Shown here piece after piece: positions 55,912 to 64,000 of a stretch of 64,000 bases of DNA. A program made the translations under genes and the position numbers. Location of the stretch: positions 62,001 to 126,000 of the forward strand of contig CANMDW010000004.1 of assembly GCA_947496705.1 (NCBI GenBank), in the 5' to 3' direction. Position 1 is the stretch's first letter. Every line of letters begins with the position of its first letter. Origin of the DNA: an uncultured Aquimarina sp. Its GTDB lineage: Bacteria; Bacteroidota; Bacteroidia; Flavobacteriales; Flavobacteriaceae. Under the pieces are notes generated by a model that saw only the letters and a list, made by a program, of their open reading frames with translations, had not been told where the DNA came from and searched no databases.

Positions 55912-57174
55912 ATGTCTGTCATCACCACATATTTTCCGGCAATAGAGGATATCCAGAAAGCCGCTTCTGCAATCAAAGAAGTTGCTATGGTAACCCCTTT
56001 GATGAATAGTATTCGATATTCCAGAAGATATGATGCTAATGTTTTGTTGAAACGTGAAGATCTTCAACGTGTTCGATCCTACAAGATTAGAGGTGCTTTT
56101 TATAAAATAAGTTCGCTTACCGATAAGGAACTGAAGCGAGGTGTGGTTTGTGCCAGTGCAGGAAATCATGCACAAGGTGTAGCCTTTGCTTGTAACCATC
56201 TAGGAATTGAGGGAACCATTTATATGCCTTCGGTGACGCCGAAACAAAAAATAGCACAAACCCAAATGTTTGGTGGAGATCATGTAAAAATTGTTCTTGA
56301 AGGAGATACTTTTGATGATTCTTCAAAAGCTGCAATGCAGGCTTGTACATCTGAAGGGAAGACCTTTGTACATCCTTTTGAAGATCCTAAAACTATTGAG
56401 GGGCAGGGGACGATTGGACTCGAGATTTTTAAGCAGTCTGATGTACCGGTTGATTACATTTTTGTAGCCATTGGCGGCGGCGGACTGGCTTCGGGATTGT
56501 GTGGCGCGATGAAGGCGTTATCTCCAAAAACAAAGATCATTGGTATCGAACCGGAAGGAGCCCCCTCTATGCTTACCTCTATTAAGAACAATAAAAACAC
56601 CGAGATTTTTGAAATTGATAAATTTATTGATGGTGCTGCCGTGCAAAAAGTGGGGGATTTGAATTTTGAGATTTGCAAAGAATATTTGTCAGACATGTTT
56701 ACGGTACCCGAAGGATTGGTATGTCAAACGATTTTAGATCTGTATAATAGAGATGCAATTGTTGTCGAGCCTGCAGGAGCATTAACGCTGGCTGCGTTAG
56801 AATTTTATAAAGATAAAATCAAGGGTAAGAATGTAGTTTGCATTGTGAGCGGAAGCAATAATGACATTACCCGTACTGCCGAAATCAAAGAAAGAGCTTT
56901 ATTATATGCAGACTTAAAACATTATTTTATTGTTCGCTTCCCACAAAGAGCTGGTGCTTTAAAACAATTTGTAGGAGAAGTATTAGGGCCAAATGATGAT
57001 ATTACACATTTTGAATATTCAAAAAAATCAAGCAGGGAAAATGGCCCTGCAGTAGTTGGGATCGAATTAAAAGATAAGAAAGATCTGGAACCTTTAATTT
57101 CCAGAATGAAAGAACTCAATTTCTTTGGAGATTATTTAAATGATAAACCCGATCTGTTTCAGTTTTTGATCTAA
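55912..57174 (+). CDS. ilvA: Threonine dehydratase IlvA (short form, single ACT-like domain)
   Basis: 420 residues. PLP enzyme converting threonine to 2-ketobutyrate. The lysine that binds PLP is K58 in RVRSYKIRGAFYKI; glycine-rich loop FVAIGGGGLASGLCG. The C-terminal regulatory part (about 335-420, HYFIVRFPQRAGALKQFVGE) is one ACT-like domain, as in the short Bacillus-type enzyme, instead of two in E. coli. The final 144 bp (57025-57168) recur, frameshifted, at 61639-61784: see the duplicated end and the cassette between them. Last gene of the ilv operon. Confidence 0.94.
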   Translation: MSVITTYFPAIEDIQKAASAIKEVAMVTPLMNSIRYSRRYDANVLLKREDLQRVRSYKIRGAFYKISSLTDKELKRGVVCASAGNHAQGVAFACNHLGIEGTIYMPSVTPKQKIAQTQMFGGDHVKIVLEGDTFDDSSKAAMQACTSEGKTFVHPFEDPKTIEGQGTIGLEIFKQSDVPVDYIFVAIGGGGLASGLCGAMKALSPKTKIIGIEPEGAPSMLTSIKNNKNTEIFEIDKFIDGAAVQKVGDLNFEICKEYLSDMFTVPEGLVCQTILDLYNRDAIVVEPAGALTLAALEFYKDKIKGKNVVCIVSGSNNDITRTAEIKERALLYADLKHYFIVRFPQRAGALKQFVGEVLGPNDDITHFEYSKKSSRENGPAVVGIELKDKKDLEPLISRMKELNFFGDYLNDKPDLFQFLI

Positions 57175-58165
57175 GATTTGTGTAATTTGCATTGAAAAAA
57201 CAAAAAAATATTTACTTTCCTGAATAATCTTGTTACTTGAATTTTATTACTAGAGAATATTATATTTTATAATTTTCTCTTTTTTTATTCCCAAACTAAA
57301 CTACTAAAAGGTTAATTTATGATGTAAATCATATTTTTTTAACCTGTTGTGTATTTTGGAACATTTACCTTAAAAAAGCGCCTTTTCCCTGCCCGTTCGG
57401 TCTGGCGGGTTTTGTTTTCCTCTCCTCCTCTGACGCACTCTTATCAGAACACCCTTTGGGCGAACAAAGAAATCGAAGATTCACGAACTCCTACTTGTTA
57501 AATAGAAAACTTGTGAGCTAAAATGAAAAGAAGGTTGAATCATAGTTATTTATTTCGAATTTAATTGAAAATATTAATTTAAAAATCAAACTTTATATCA
57601 AAATCGTTTGGTAATGTCATAGAAATCGAATTGACGAATTTGGAATCAAAAAAATTATAATGCACAACGGGTATACTTAGATTATGTATAGAAGTGGTTT
57701 AAACTTTTTTCAATTGGCTATAAACCTGTCTGCCTAGCGGCAAGCCAGGCAGGAATGGTCTTTTGCACTCAATTTTTGTCTTTTTCTTACTCCGTAGCGC
57801 TGCTATGAAGTGCAAAAAAGTCTTCAATTGATTACAAAACCCCTATTTCCTGCCCGCCCGGCAGGTGGGTTCGCTTCAATTCTACCTGTCGGCAGAGAGG
57901 CAAAAAAGTTTAAACCACTTCATAGTAAACAATATGGCTCCCTGTATTGTTCACTATTATTTTATAAGGTAAGTACTATAGAAATTTCTTCTACAAGAAT
58001 GCAGAAAACCCTTAAAAAATGTCCGGATTCTTTGAAATTCAAACTTTCTGGACACTTTTTTTTTTACTCCTATTAGGTTTGCATTATTAACTTTTAATAA
58101 TACTTAAAATATTAGTAAGCAGTTTTAAGCTCACAAAAACATAAATCAACGGAAAAACATACAAG
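57175..58165. other. Repeat-bearing spacer between ilvA and the SPFH cassette
   Basis: 991 bp holding an AT-rich part, GC-rich palindrome pieces near 57388-57410, and the MITE-like element 57691-57921. No credible gene; the open frame at 57810-58076 crosses the element's right end and its start is inside it. Confidence 0.6.
57691..57921. mobile_element. MITE-like element, family 3
   Basis: 231 bp with perfect 20-bp inverted ends GAAGTGGTTTAAACTTTTTT (57691-57710) and its complement (57902-57921). Inner sequence has two GC-rich palindromes (57725-57752, 57850-57868) and an inner inverted pair (TTGCACTCAATT region with AAGTGCAAAAAAG). No transposase. Confidence 0.8.
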
Positions 58166-59140
58166 ATGGGATTATTTGATATTTTTAAAAACAAAGCACA
58201 AGAAATCACTAAAAAAGCACAAGAACTAATCGAAGATGACGATGTAAGAGAAGAGGTTATTCATGAACAAGAAGAGGTTATTCATGAACAAGAGTATGAT
58301 GATGATGATGACAATGAAGAAGAGTATCAATATTCTGATAAAGAAATTCAAGGAGTTGCTTACCCACATGGATGGGAAGATCTTTCTGAAGCAGATATGC
58401 TGACTAAGATGGATGAAATCATGGAAGAGTATACTGCAGCTGATGGTGATGAAGAAAAAGAGGATGCTATCTTTCCTAAATATGGATTTAATGGACCTTC
58501 TCATTATGAAAATTTTAAGAACGCTTTGATTATGGAACGTTCCGAAAAAGAAGGAGTTTCATTTACTCAGGCAGCTATAAATCAATCTACCGAAAAGAAT
58601 GAAGCAACTATTCAAGCTAACATCAATTCTGATAGAGAAGATCTTAAACCTGTTGATGGTGTTTCTCTCGAAGATTGGGCAAAGGCCAGCGCGAGTATAG
58701 CGAATACAGGAGGAATGGATGAAGCTCTTAAAATTACAGGAAAAGACAAAGCAGGATGGGATAAAATAAATGAAGAATGGATGGCTAGAATGTCTAATGA
58801 TTTAACATTTACTATTTCGCAAATCTATGGTAATGCTTTTACTGCAAATGCTACCGGTAATCTGGGAGGTGTTGATGATATCACAGTAGATTCATTTCCG
58901 TATGAAAAATATGTAGAAATTGAAGTTGCTCAAAATTTACTTACTCAGCAAGGAAAGGATGCACAAGAAGTTTTTGAAATGTTTGGAATGACCGCTATTG
59001 ACTGGTCAAATGTTTCAACTTTTTGGTCTAAAGAATACCATGCCGATGTTGATAAATATTACCCGCTACACACAGAATATACTGAAAAGTATGAAGCAAA
59101 ATATAAAGCGGGAGATAGCAATGCTGATATAGAATTTTAA
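58166..59140 (+). CDS. Acidic protein of the SPFH cassette (DUF6620-like)
   Basis: 324 residues, very acidic in the first 55 (the run EEVIHEQEEVIHEQE is a direct duplication of 8 residues, then DDDDDNEEE). No signal peptide. Two related helical modules follow: about 60-130 with PHGWEDLSEADMLTKMDEIM, and about 165-230 with VSLEDWAKASASIANTGGMD and KAGWDKINEEWMARMSND. The last resembles the DUF6620 family as I remember it, without certainty. Cytoplasmic. First gene of four; the next starts 80 bp later. Confidence 0.7.
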   Translation: MGLFDIFKNKAQEITKKAQELIEDDDVREEVIHEQEEVIHEQEYDDDDDNEEEYQYSDKEIQGVAYPHGWEDLSEADMLTKMDEIMEEYTAADGDEEKEDAIFPKYGFNGPSHYENFKNALIMERSEKEGVSFTQAAINQSTEKNEATIQANINSDREDLKPVDGVSLEDWAKASASIANTGGMDEALKITGKDKAGWDKINEEWMARMSNDLTFTISQIYGNAFTANATGNLGGVDDITVDSFPYEKYVEIEVAQNLLTQQGKDAQEVFEMFGMTAIDWSNVSTFWSKEYHADVDKYYPLHTEYTEKYEAKYKAGDSNADIEF

Positions 59141-59219
59141 AAATTGATTAGACGTTTGTAAGTATACATCTGTAGAAAAGATATAGTTATAAAAACAGAA
59201 AATAAATGATCAATATAAT

Positions 59220-59762
59220 ATGCTGCAAAAAGTAAGGGATTTTATAAATCTATTTACCCAGGAATTGGATGAAATTAATATAGTCGCAAATTCAAATTTG
59301 GAGAGGTGGCATTCATTCATAGAAGAGCTAGGTATCAATCCTGTGACAATCGAAAGAAGGAATCATGCAGAATTAACGGGCTTACCAATTCCAAAAGTAG
59401 CTTTTCCTTCAGAATATAGAGCGGTGCTTTATCAATTAGAATATAGAACCAAAAGGCAAGTAAAGGTTCTCCAAACTGAAGTTGAAGATGATTTTGATGC
59501 TGATGATGTTTTGGATGAATTTGTGAGAAGAAAACTTAATTCGCTAACTAAAAACGAATTAAAAAAGTATTTAAATGCTAGCAAACCAGCAGTATCTGTC
59601 TTAGATATTTTTGCAAATGCTTCTACTAGCCTTAATAAATATTCTGTAAAAGAAACAGGAGATAAATCATATAGTATAAAATGTAATTCTTGCGGAGCTT
59701 CAAGATTAGAAGAAGATCAATATGATGAGTGTTTTTATTGCGGGACTCCCTTATTTAATTAA
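59220..59762 (+). CDS. Zinc-ribbon protein of the SPFH cassette
   Basis: 180 residues. N-terminal helical part (VRDFINLFTQELDEINIVAN then IEELGINPVTIERR), a middle with DDFDADDVLDEFVRRKLNSL, and a C-terminal zinc ribbon C-x2-C...C-x2-C (IKCNSCGASRLEED, ECFYCGTPLF). No signal or membrane segment. The ribbon at the extreme C-terminus is like proteins that accompany SPFH/PspA systems, e.g. YdjG of Bacillus, but sequence proof is lacking. Next gene begins 3 bp after the stop. Confidence 0.7.
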   Translation: MLQKVRDFINLFTQELDEINIVANSNLERWHSFIEELGINPVTIERRNHAELTGLPIPKVAFPSEYRAVLYQLEYRTKRQVKVLQTEVEDDFDADDVLDEFVRRKLNSLTKNELKKYLNASKPAVSVLDIFANASTSLNKYSVKETGDKSYSIKCNSCGASRLEEDQYDECFYCGTPLFN

Positions 59763-59765
59763 ATC

Positions 59766-60563
59766 ATGAATACGAAAGAAGAATTAGTAAAACGATGGGA
59801 TATTTTTCTAAACACGATCTCAAAAAGATTTAATGATATCCTGGAGCAGGCAAAAGCAGGTACAGAACAATTAATCCCTCAGTTAGAATATGATGCCGTG
59901 ATAATAAGTAATGTCTGGACCGGAATTAAAGGACAACTCAATTCATTAACAGAAAAAGTTTCAGATACCTGGAATGATAAAATGGATGATTTATTTGATG
60001 ATCTAGAGGATGTTACTGGCGAAGAACGGATGAAACAATATTATAAATATTACGACCTCAACCAGGAAATGGAAGCAAAATATGATGAAGCGTATACATT
60101 GGCAATTGCTATTGCTGGAGAAAAAATTTCAGAAAATGTGATGAAGCATATTGATCTGAATAAAATTCATAATTGTAAACAATGCGGTGACAAAATGGAT
60201 ATAAAAATATATTCGTTTATGGCAAAAAATGTAAAATGTACTTCGTGCAATATGGTCAATTCTTATGAGCCTGACCCCAGAATTCTTGCCTTAGAGCATT
60301 TTACAATAGTACCATTGGCAAATAAAGAAGTATATCCCATTGTTTATAAAGAAGGAAAAATAAATCATGAAATCCACAAATTAGATAATCGTGTAGAAGA
60401 AGAAAACGAGAAGATCCAGGAACTTAGAAAGCAGTTAATTTCGACCAGAAAAGAAAGAGTAACTAAGTTTTATGATTTTATCGTTCATAATGTCCCTGAT
60501 AAAGCAGAGTATTATAATACGCGGAAGGAAGAAAGATTAAAGTGGGCTGAAGAATTAAAGTAG
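59766..60563 (+). CDS. Coiled-coil zinc-ribbon protein of the SPFH cassette
   Basis: 265 residues. Long helical N-terminus (about 1-130), a central zinc ribbon near 137-165 (HNCKQCGDKMDIKIYSF, VKCTSCNMVNSYEP) and a C-terminal coiled coil (about 200-250, NHEIHKLDNRVEEENEKIQEL). No signal or membrane segment. Probably binds zinc and assembles with the neighbour proteins. It starts 3 bp after the previous stop and precedes the SPFH gene by 22 bp, so the three are translated together. Confidence 0.7.
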   Translation: MNTKEELVKRWDIFLNTISKRFNDILEQAKAGTEQLIPQLEYDAVIISNVWTGIKGQLNSLTEKVSDTWNDKMDDLFDDLEDVTGEERMKQYYKYYDLNQEMEAKYDEAYTLAIAIAGEKISENVMKHIDLNKIHNCKQCGDKMDIKIYSFMAKNVKCTSCNMVNSYEPDPRILALEHFTIVPLANKEVYPIVYKEGKINHEIHKLDNRVEEENEKIQELRKQLISTRKERVTKFYDFIVHNVPDKAEYYNTRKEERLKWAEELK

Positions 60564-60585
60564 TGTTATTTTTTAAACAATAAAT

Positions 60586-61599
60586 ATGGGGTTAAAAAAT
60601 CAGTTACGGTCAGTCATTCAATGGGAAAATCCAAATCAATATGACCTTTTTATTAAGTTCACTGATAATGGAAACGAAATAAAGAATGCTTCAAAACTAA
60701 TAATAGGGCCAGGACAAGGTTGTTTATTTACTTATGAAGGAAGGATAGAAGGTGTTTTTGAGCAGGAAGGAATATATGATTTGAAAACTGGAAACTTTCC
60801 TTTTCTAACAACGTTAAAAAGATTTTTCACACTCTTTAGAGATGCAGATAGCGAACATAAAACAGGATTATGGTTTTATAGAAAAGCTGATATATTAAAT
60901 ATTCGTTGGGGAACACGTTCTCCTATCAAATATAATGATCCAATATATACTTTTCCTGTAGCACTAAGAGCCTTTGGTAATTACTCTATCAAAATTATAG
61001 AGGCAGCAAACTTTTTTTCCAATGTAGTTGCAGGCGAAGAATTATTTGCTGTATCAGAGATTCAGGAGATATTGTTGTCGCGTATTGTTCAACCAATCAC
61101 AGATTATTTGGCCAACGCAAAATTTTCATATGCTGAAATTGATAGTAATGTCGTAGAGATCGCAAATTTTTCAAAAGAAAAAACTAAAACTATTTTTACC
61201 GATTTAGGGTTTGAGTTACTCGACTTTAGAATAGAAGGGACTTCTTTTGATGAAGAAACACAAGAACGTATAGGTCGTATTGCAGATATTAATGCCGATG
61301 TTCAAGCAGCCAAGCTTGCCGGATTAGAGTACTCTCAAATGGAACAATTAAAAGCTTTGCGAGATGCGGCAAAAAATGAAGGAGGAATAGCAGGCTTAGG
61401 AGCAGGAATAGGTGCAGGGATGCAAGTGGGTAATATGATGGGGATGAATCAGAATATAGGAAATCAACCTCAATCTGCAACACAAAATGGGGAAGATTCA
61501 ATGATGAAACTCAAAAAGCTTAAAGAAATGTTTGAACTGGAGTTAATTTCAGAAGAAGAATATAAGGAGAAGAAACAAGAGATATTAGATAGCATGTAA
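60586..61599 (+). CDS. SPFH-domain protein with C-terminal SHOCT (YdjI/virion-core-like)
   Basis: 337 residues. N-terminal SPFH/band-7 domain of the YdjI type (VIQWENPNQYDLFIKFTDNG; GPGQGCLFTYEGRIEGVFE; FRDADSEHKTGLWFYRKADI), a region with VQPITDYLANAKFSYAEID, a glycine/methionine-rich linker (GLGAGIGAGMQVGNMMGMNQ) and a C-terminal SHOCT-like helix pair (about 305-337, MKLKKLKEMFELELISEEEY, EKKQEILDSM). SPFH proteins assemble large scaffolds on membranes. Bacillus YdjI belongs to an operon with PspA and a zinc-ribbon protein that responds to membrane stress. Last of the cassette; the displaced ilvA end follows 40 bp later. Confidence 0.85.
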   Translation: MGLKNQLRSVIQWENPNQYDLFIKFTDNGNEIKNASKLIIGPGQGCLFTYEGRIEGVFEQEGIYDLKTGNFPFLTTLKRFFTLFRDADSEHKTGLWFYRKADILNIRWGTRSPIKYNDPIYTFPVALRAFGNYSIKIIEAANFFSNVVAGEELFAVSEIQEILLSRIVQPITDYLANAKFSYAEIDSNVVEIANFSKEKTKTIFTDLGFELLDFRIEGTSFDEETQERIGRIADINADVQAAKLAGLEYSQMEQLKALRDAAKNEGGIAGLGAGIGAGMQVGNMMGMNQNIGNQPQSATQNGEDSMMKLKKLKEMFELELISEEEYKEKKQEILDSM

Positions 61600-61638
61600 T
61601 GTGTATCGATATCTTTTTCATTTTTAAACGATACATAC

Positions 61639-61784
61639 AAATCAAGTAGAGAAAATGGTCCCCGCTATTATAGGCATTGAATTAAAGGATAAGAAAGATC
61701 TTGAACCTTTAAATTTCCAGAATGAAAGAACTCAATTTCTTTGGAGATTATTTAAATGATAAACCCGATCTGTTTCAGTTTTTG
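61639..61784 (+). pseudogene. Displaced, frameshifted ilvA 3' end
   Basis: 146 bp matching ilvA 57025-57168. The last 73 bp (61712-61784 against 57096-57168) are identical; the first part differs at many codon third positions while keeping the amino acids (GPAIIGIELKDKKDLEPL against GPAVVGIELKDKKDLEPL), with two single-base insertions. So it derives from a real ilvA gene of somewhat diverged sequence. It bounds the cassette on the right and marks a probable insertion at the ilvA end. Confidence 0.85.
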
Positions 61785-61828
61785 GTATAACCTGTATATT
61801 CTATGGATGCTGGTCCAGTGTATCCAAT

Positions 61829-61985
61829 TAGTGCCTGGTCGGAAATAGGCGGTTTTTATAATTTGAATTATTTTTTATGGGATTTTTTTTTGACGCAGAT
61901 GCCTTAGCATCAGTCGATAAAAAACAGATAAAAATAGCGCAAAAAGAAACAAATTTAATAGTGGTATATTTCTGACCAGACACTA
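61829..61985. mobile_element. MITE-like element, family 1, copy B
   Basis: 157 bp; ends TAGTGCCTGGTCGGAAATA and TATTTCTGACCAGACACTA. Reverse orientation relative to copy A (10242-10401), with a shared interior. It lies 45 bp past the displaced ilvA end. The rest of 61600-62275 is AT-rich and shows no gene. Confidence 0.75.
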
Positions 61986-62275
61986 ATTAAGACGATCAGC
62001 AACTTTATTCACAATCTGACCGGATTTGAAATTGATTTCCCCGTAGCTTAACTATGTAACTTCAGACAGTTTACCTGTTTCTATTGGTAAGGTTGTAAGT
62101 GAATTGTGCTCTAATTTTTGTGATTCCGTCTCTTTTTGAGCTTTTTAATTTATATAACCTCTTTATTATCAATAGTTTGATGCTTATTCAGAAATTATTT
62201 CTCATAAAAATTTGTTAATTAACTCTTTTTATCGATATATTCGCACACTTAAACGATAAAATTAAATCTATTATT

Positions 62276-62821
62276 ATGAAAAAATTATTGCTTTTTGCGA
62301 CAGTTGCTGTATTAGGATTCACTGTTGCCAATGCACAAGTGAAACTTGGTTTTGGTGTTGGATATGCATTACCTTCTGGTGATATCGCCGATATTACTGA
62401 TGGTGGCCTTTCGGCACATTTAGAATTGGGTTATGGTGTAACAGAAGATATCGACGTTTCTATCCTGTATCACGGAGAATTTTTAGTAGGAGCAGATGTA
62501 GATGGGTTATCTTATGGAGCTATAGCTTTAGGAAGCTATATGGTTAATGGACGTTACTATTTTACTAAAGAAGGATTTAGACCTTATGGTAGCCTTGGTT
62601 TGGGTATTACCAGTGTTGGTGCGGTAGAGTTAGAAGGAGAAGGAGAAACTCTTGAAGCAGCTGCAAGTGAGTCTAACTTTTCCTTTCGTCCTGCACTTGG
62701 TTTCAAATATGGTGTTCTTAACATGAATGTTGCCTATTTGAGTGCAGGTAAAGTAGGAGATGCTTCAGTAAGTGATATTACTTTAAATATTGGTTTGTTA
62801 TTTACCTTTGGTGGAAACTAA
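62276..62821 (+). CDS. Small outer membrane beta-barrel protein (OmpW/OmpA-like)
   Basis: 181 residues with signal peptide (cleavage after VANAQ, about residue 21). The body is alternating strands GFGVGYALPSGDIADITDGG, ELGYGVTEDIDVSILYHG, YMVNGRYYFTKEGFRPYGSL, ending TLNIGLLFTFGGN, that is an eight-strand barrel with C-terminal aromatic near the end. Typical of the porin-like small barrels of Bacteroidota; no peptidoglycan-binding domain. Role unknown. Followed by a terminator. Confidence 0.85.
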   Translation: MKKLLLFATVAVLGFTVANAQVKLGFGVGYALPSGDIADITDGGLSAHLELGYGVTEDIDVSILYHGEFLVGADVDGLSYGAIALGSYMVNGRYYFTKEGFRPYGSLGLGITSVGAVELEGEGETLEAAASESNFSFRPALGFKYGVLNMNVAYLSAGKVGDASVSDITLNIGLLFTFGGN

Positions 62822-62850
62822 CTATCTAAATATACCAATCAAAAAATAAG

Positions 62851-62886
62851 AAAAAGACGGTCTGAGAAGATCGTCTTTTTTCTTTG
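62851..62886 (+). terminator. Hairpin terminator of the barrel gene
   Basis: AAAAAGACG (62851-62859) and CGTCTTTTT (62872-62880) around a 12-nt loop, then a T run. Confidence 0.75.
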
Positions 62887-63362
62887 CCTTTATGAATATA
62901 AAATATCAAATTGATGATTAACGTTGTTTAATTTTGAAAAAACCTTAAAAATTATATGGTTTTTGTGTTTTATTGGTGCTGGGTATTAATTTTTATGTAA
63001 TATTGTATTATCTAGTTAACGAAAGGGGCTACGGCCGACGATTTAGAGTTACTATTATGAAAACGGCAACATATATTTATTCGAAAATGAATGTTCAATA
63101 CTTGAACAAATTTGGTAATACTACAATACCAGTGCGTCGCTTTCGTCGCCCCTTGGGGGTCTAATTTTCTTTTGAAGTAGGTGCGTCCTGCTTCCCCGAG
63201 AGACAATCCTTATTATTTTAGAATCATTAATGTTTGAATTTTGTGTTTCAGGAATCTTAGATTGATACTTTTAATATATTCTACAACTTATCTGGGATAT
63301 CACTAAATCAATTTCAATTTTAACACCAAAACATTTTTAATAAACAGAATTACGTTTATGAA
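62887..63362. other. Spacer upstream of the GNAT gene with a small palindrome
   Basis: 476 bp. TGTTCAA-TAC-TTGAACA at 63092-63108 is a clear 7-bp-arm palindrome and may be an operator. A short G+C-rich stretch (63148-63200) has no credible gene. Confidence 0.4.
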
Positions 63363-64000
63363 ATGAGTCATTACAATTTATTCGAAATCGACCGAAAAGA
63401 TACATATGACGAATTACATCTGACCTTAAAAAAAAGGAATAAAGACGAACAGATGAAAAAGGTAGAAATCAATATAGCCGACAAAAGTCATCTTCATTAT
63501 GCACGAGAGATATGCGAAGTAATATCAGATTCGGCAAAAGTGAGAGGAACCGGTATAGCTAAACGTACTCCAGAGTATATAAAAACTAAGATCAGAAACG
63601 GAAATGCGGTCATTGCATTATCAGGGAACAGATTTGCAGGTTTTTGTTATATCGAAGTGTGGGATCATGAGAAATATGTGGTGCATTCGGGATTAATAGT
63701 GCATCCCGATTATAGAAATCAAGGACTGGCCAAAAAAATTAAAGAGTTTACGTTCAACCACTCTTTGAAAAAATATCCTACAGCCAAAGTATTTGGTATT
63801 ACCACCGGATTGGCCGTGATGAAGATCAACTCAGATCTGGGATACAAACCTGTTACTTTTTCAGAATTAACAGATGATCCCAAGTTTTGGGCTGGATGTA
63901 AAACCTGTACGAATTATGATATTTTGACTGCCAAAGAACATAAAATGTGTCTATGTACCGGGATGTTGTTCGATCCGGCTAAGAAAGAAAAGAAAAAAGA
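63363..64000 (+). CDS. GNAT-family N-acetyltransferase, arginine-pathway type (3' end outside window)
   Basis: About 212 codons visible from ATG 63363; a second start at 63453 (MKKVEINIADKSHLHYAREI) could be the true one as it opens the GNAT fold. Motifs: NAVIALSGNRFAGFCYIEVW, VVHSGLIVHPDYRNQGLAKK (acetyl-CoA loop NQGLAKK) and FGITTGLAVMKINSDLGYK. The cysteines in GCKTCTNYD and HKMCLCTGM hint at metal or disulfide. In Bacteroidota a GNAT of this type sits before argG and starts arginine biosynthesis by acetylating glutamate or ornithine-pathway intermediates. The downstream gene is outside the window. Confidence 0.85.
   Translation, partial: MSHYNLFEIDRKDTYDELHLTLKKRNKDEQMKKVEINIADKSHLHYAREICEVISDSAKVRGTGIAKRTPEYIKTKIRNGNAVIALSGNRFAGFCYIEVWDHEKYVVHSGLIVHPDYRNQGLAKKIKEFTFNHSLKKYPTAKVFGITTGLAVMKINSDLGYKPVTFSELTDDPKFWAGCKTCTNYDILTAKEHKMCLCTGMLFDPAKKEKKK

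Noticed and set aside
57810..58076. 88-codon ORF before the SPFH cassette
   Set aside because: Starts inside the MITE-like element and crosses its right inverted end. No protein character.
58166..61599. Prophage origin of the cassette because SPFH proteins of this type are named virion-core-like
   Set aside because: No capsid, terminase, portal or integrase gene is present. The name comes from a poxvirus similarity and is not evidence of a phage.
62973..63206. Short ORFs on both strands near 63 kb
   Set aside because: No signals, no family features, and they overlap each other in a region likely to be the GNAT promoter.
1..64000. tRNA, rRNA and known riboswitches
   Set aside because: I looked for the usual motifs and saw none; a covariance search was not possible.

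Overview
The window comes from an AT-rich chromosome of the phylum Bacteroidota, most likely a marine Flavobacteriaceae of the Aquimarina type. The evidence is a TonB receptor with DUF4249 partners, a type IX secretion C-terminal domain, promoter -7 elements of the form TAnnTTTG, almost no Shine-Dalgarno sequences, and many dispersed GC-rich palindromes between genes. This placement comes from gene content and style, without any database search.

Layout. (1) 1-15.5 kb is a nitrate assimilation locus: nirB (runs off the left edge), an outer-membrane porin, an orphan NarL-type regulator, a PilJ-type protein, an NrtABCD-like ABC importer, a nitrate reductase fused to its own FAD/NAD and [2Fe-2S] electron-transfer module, and a sulfite/nitrite-reductase-like protein ending in rubredoxin. 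Four exact copies of the palindrome AAGTA-N4-TACTT lie in the four control regions of this locus, three fused to a -7 promoter element, so a local regulon is likely. (2) 15.8-25.3 kb is a mixed region: small unknowns, a TetR remnant, a lipocalin-like lipoprotein, an S41 protease, a carboxypeptidase-regulatory-domain protein, a hybrid histidine kinase, a T9SS cargo protein and an M13 metallopeptidase. (3) 25.3-27.4 kb holds aspartate kinase and a divergent ACT-like protein. (4) 27.9-38.1 kb is an outer-membrane uptake operon: TonB receptor, an MG2-like protein and four tandem DUF4249 paralogues. (5) 38.4-44.3 kb has the ComM/YifB ATPase, a repeat-packed spacer, and an operon of an NRAMP-fold transporter lacking the metal-binding residues followed by 5-oxoprolinase pxpABC. 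(6) 44.5-48.9 kb has a DUF6261-like gene, a 42-bp minisatellite, and a four-gene unit with a two-component system. (7) 49.5-57.2 kb is the branched-chain amino acid operon ilvD-ilvB-ilvN-ilvC-ilvA, headed by an Ile/Val-rich leader peptide and a terminator/antiterminator pair. (8) 57.2-61.8 kb is an apparent insertion: a four-gene cassette (acidic DUF6620-like protein, two zinc-ribbon proteins, SPFH/SHOCT protein) bracketed by ilvA's own 3' end and a second, displaced, frameshifted ilvA 3' end. (9) 62-64 kb holds a small beta-barrel protein and a GNAT acetyltransferase that runs off the right edge.

The most promising items are the SPFH/zinc-ribbon cassette at the duplicated ilvA end, the ilv attenuator, the AAGTA-N4-TACTT regulon, the NRAMP-like transporter without metal ligands beside pxpABC, and several families of MITE-like elements, one present in two inverted copies about 51 kb apart.
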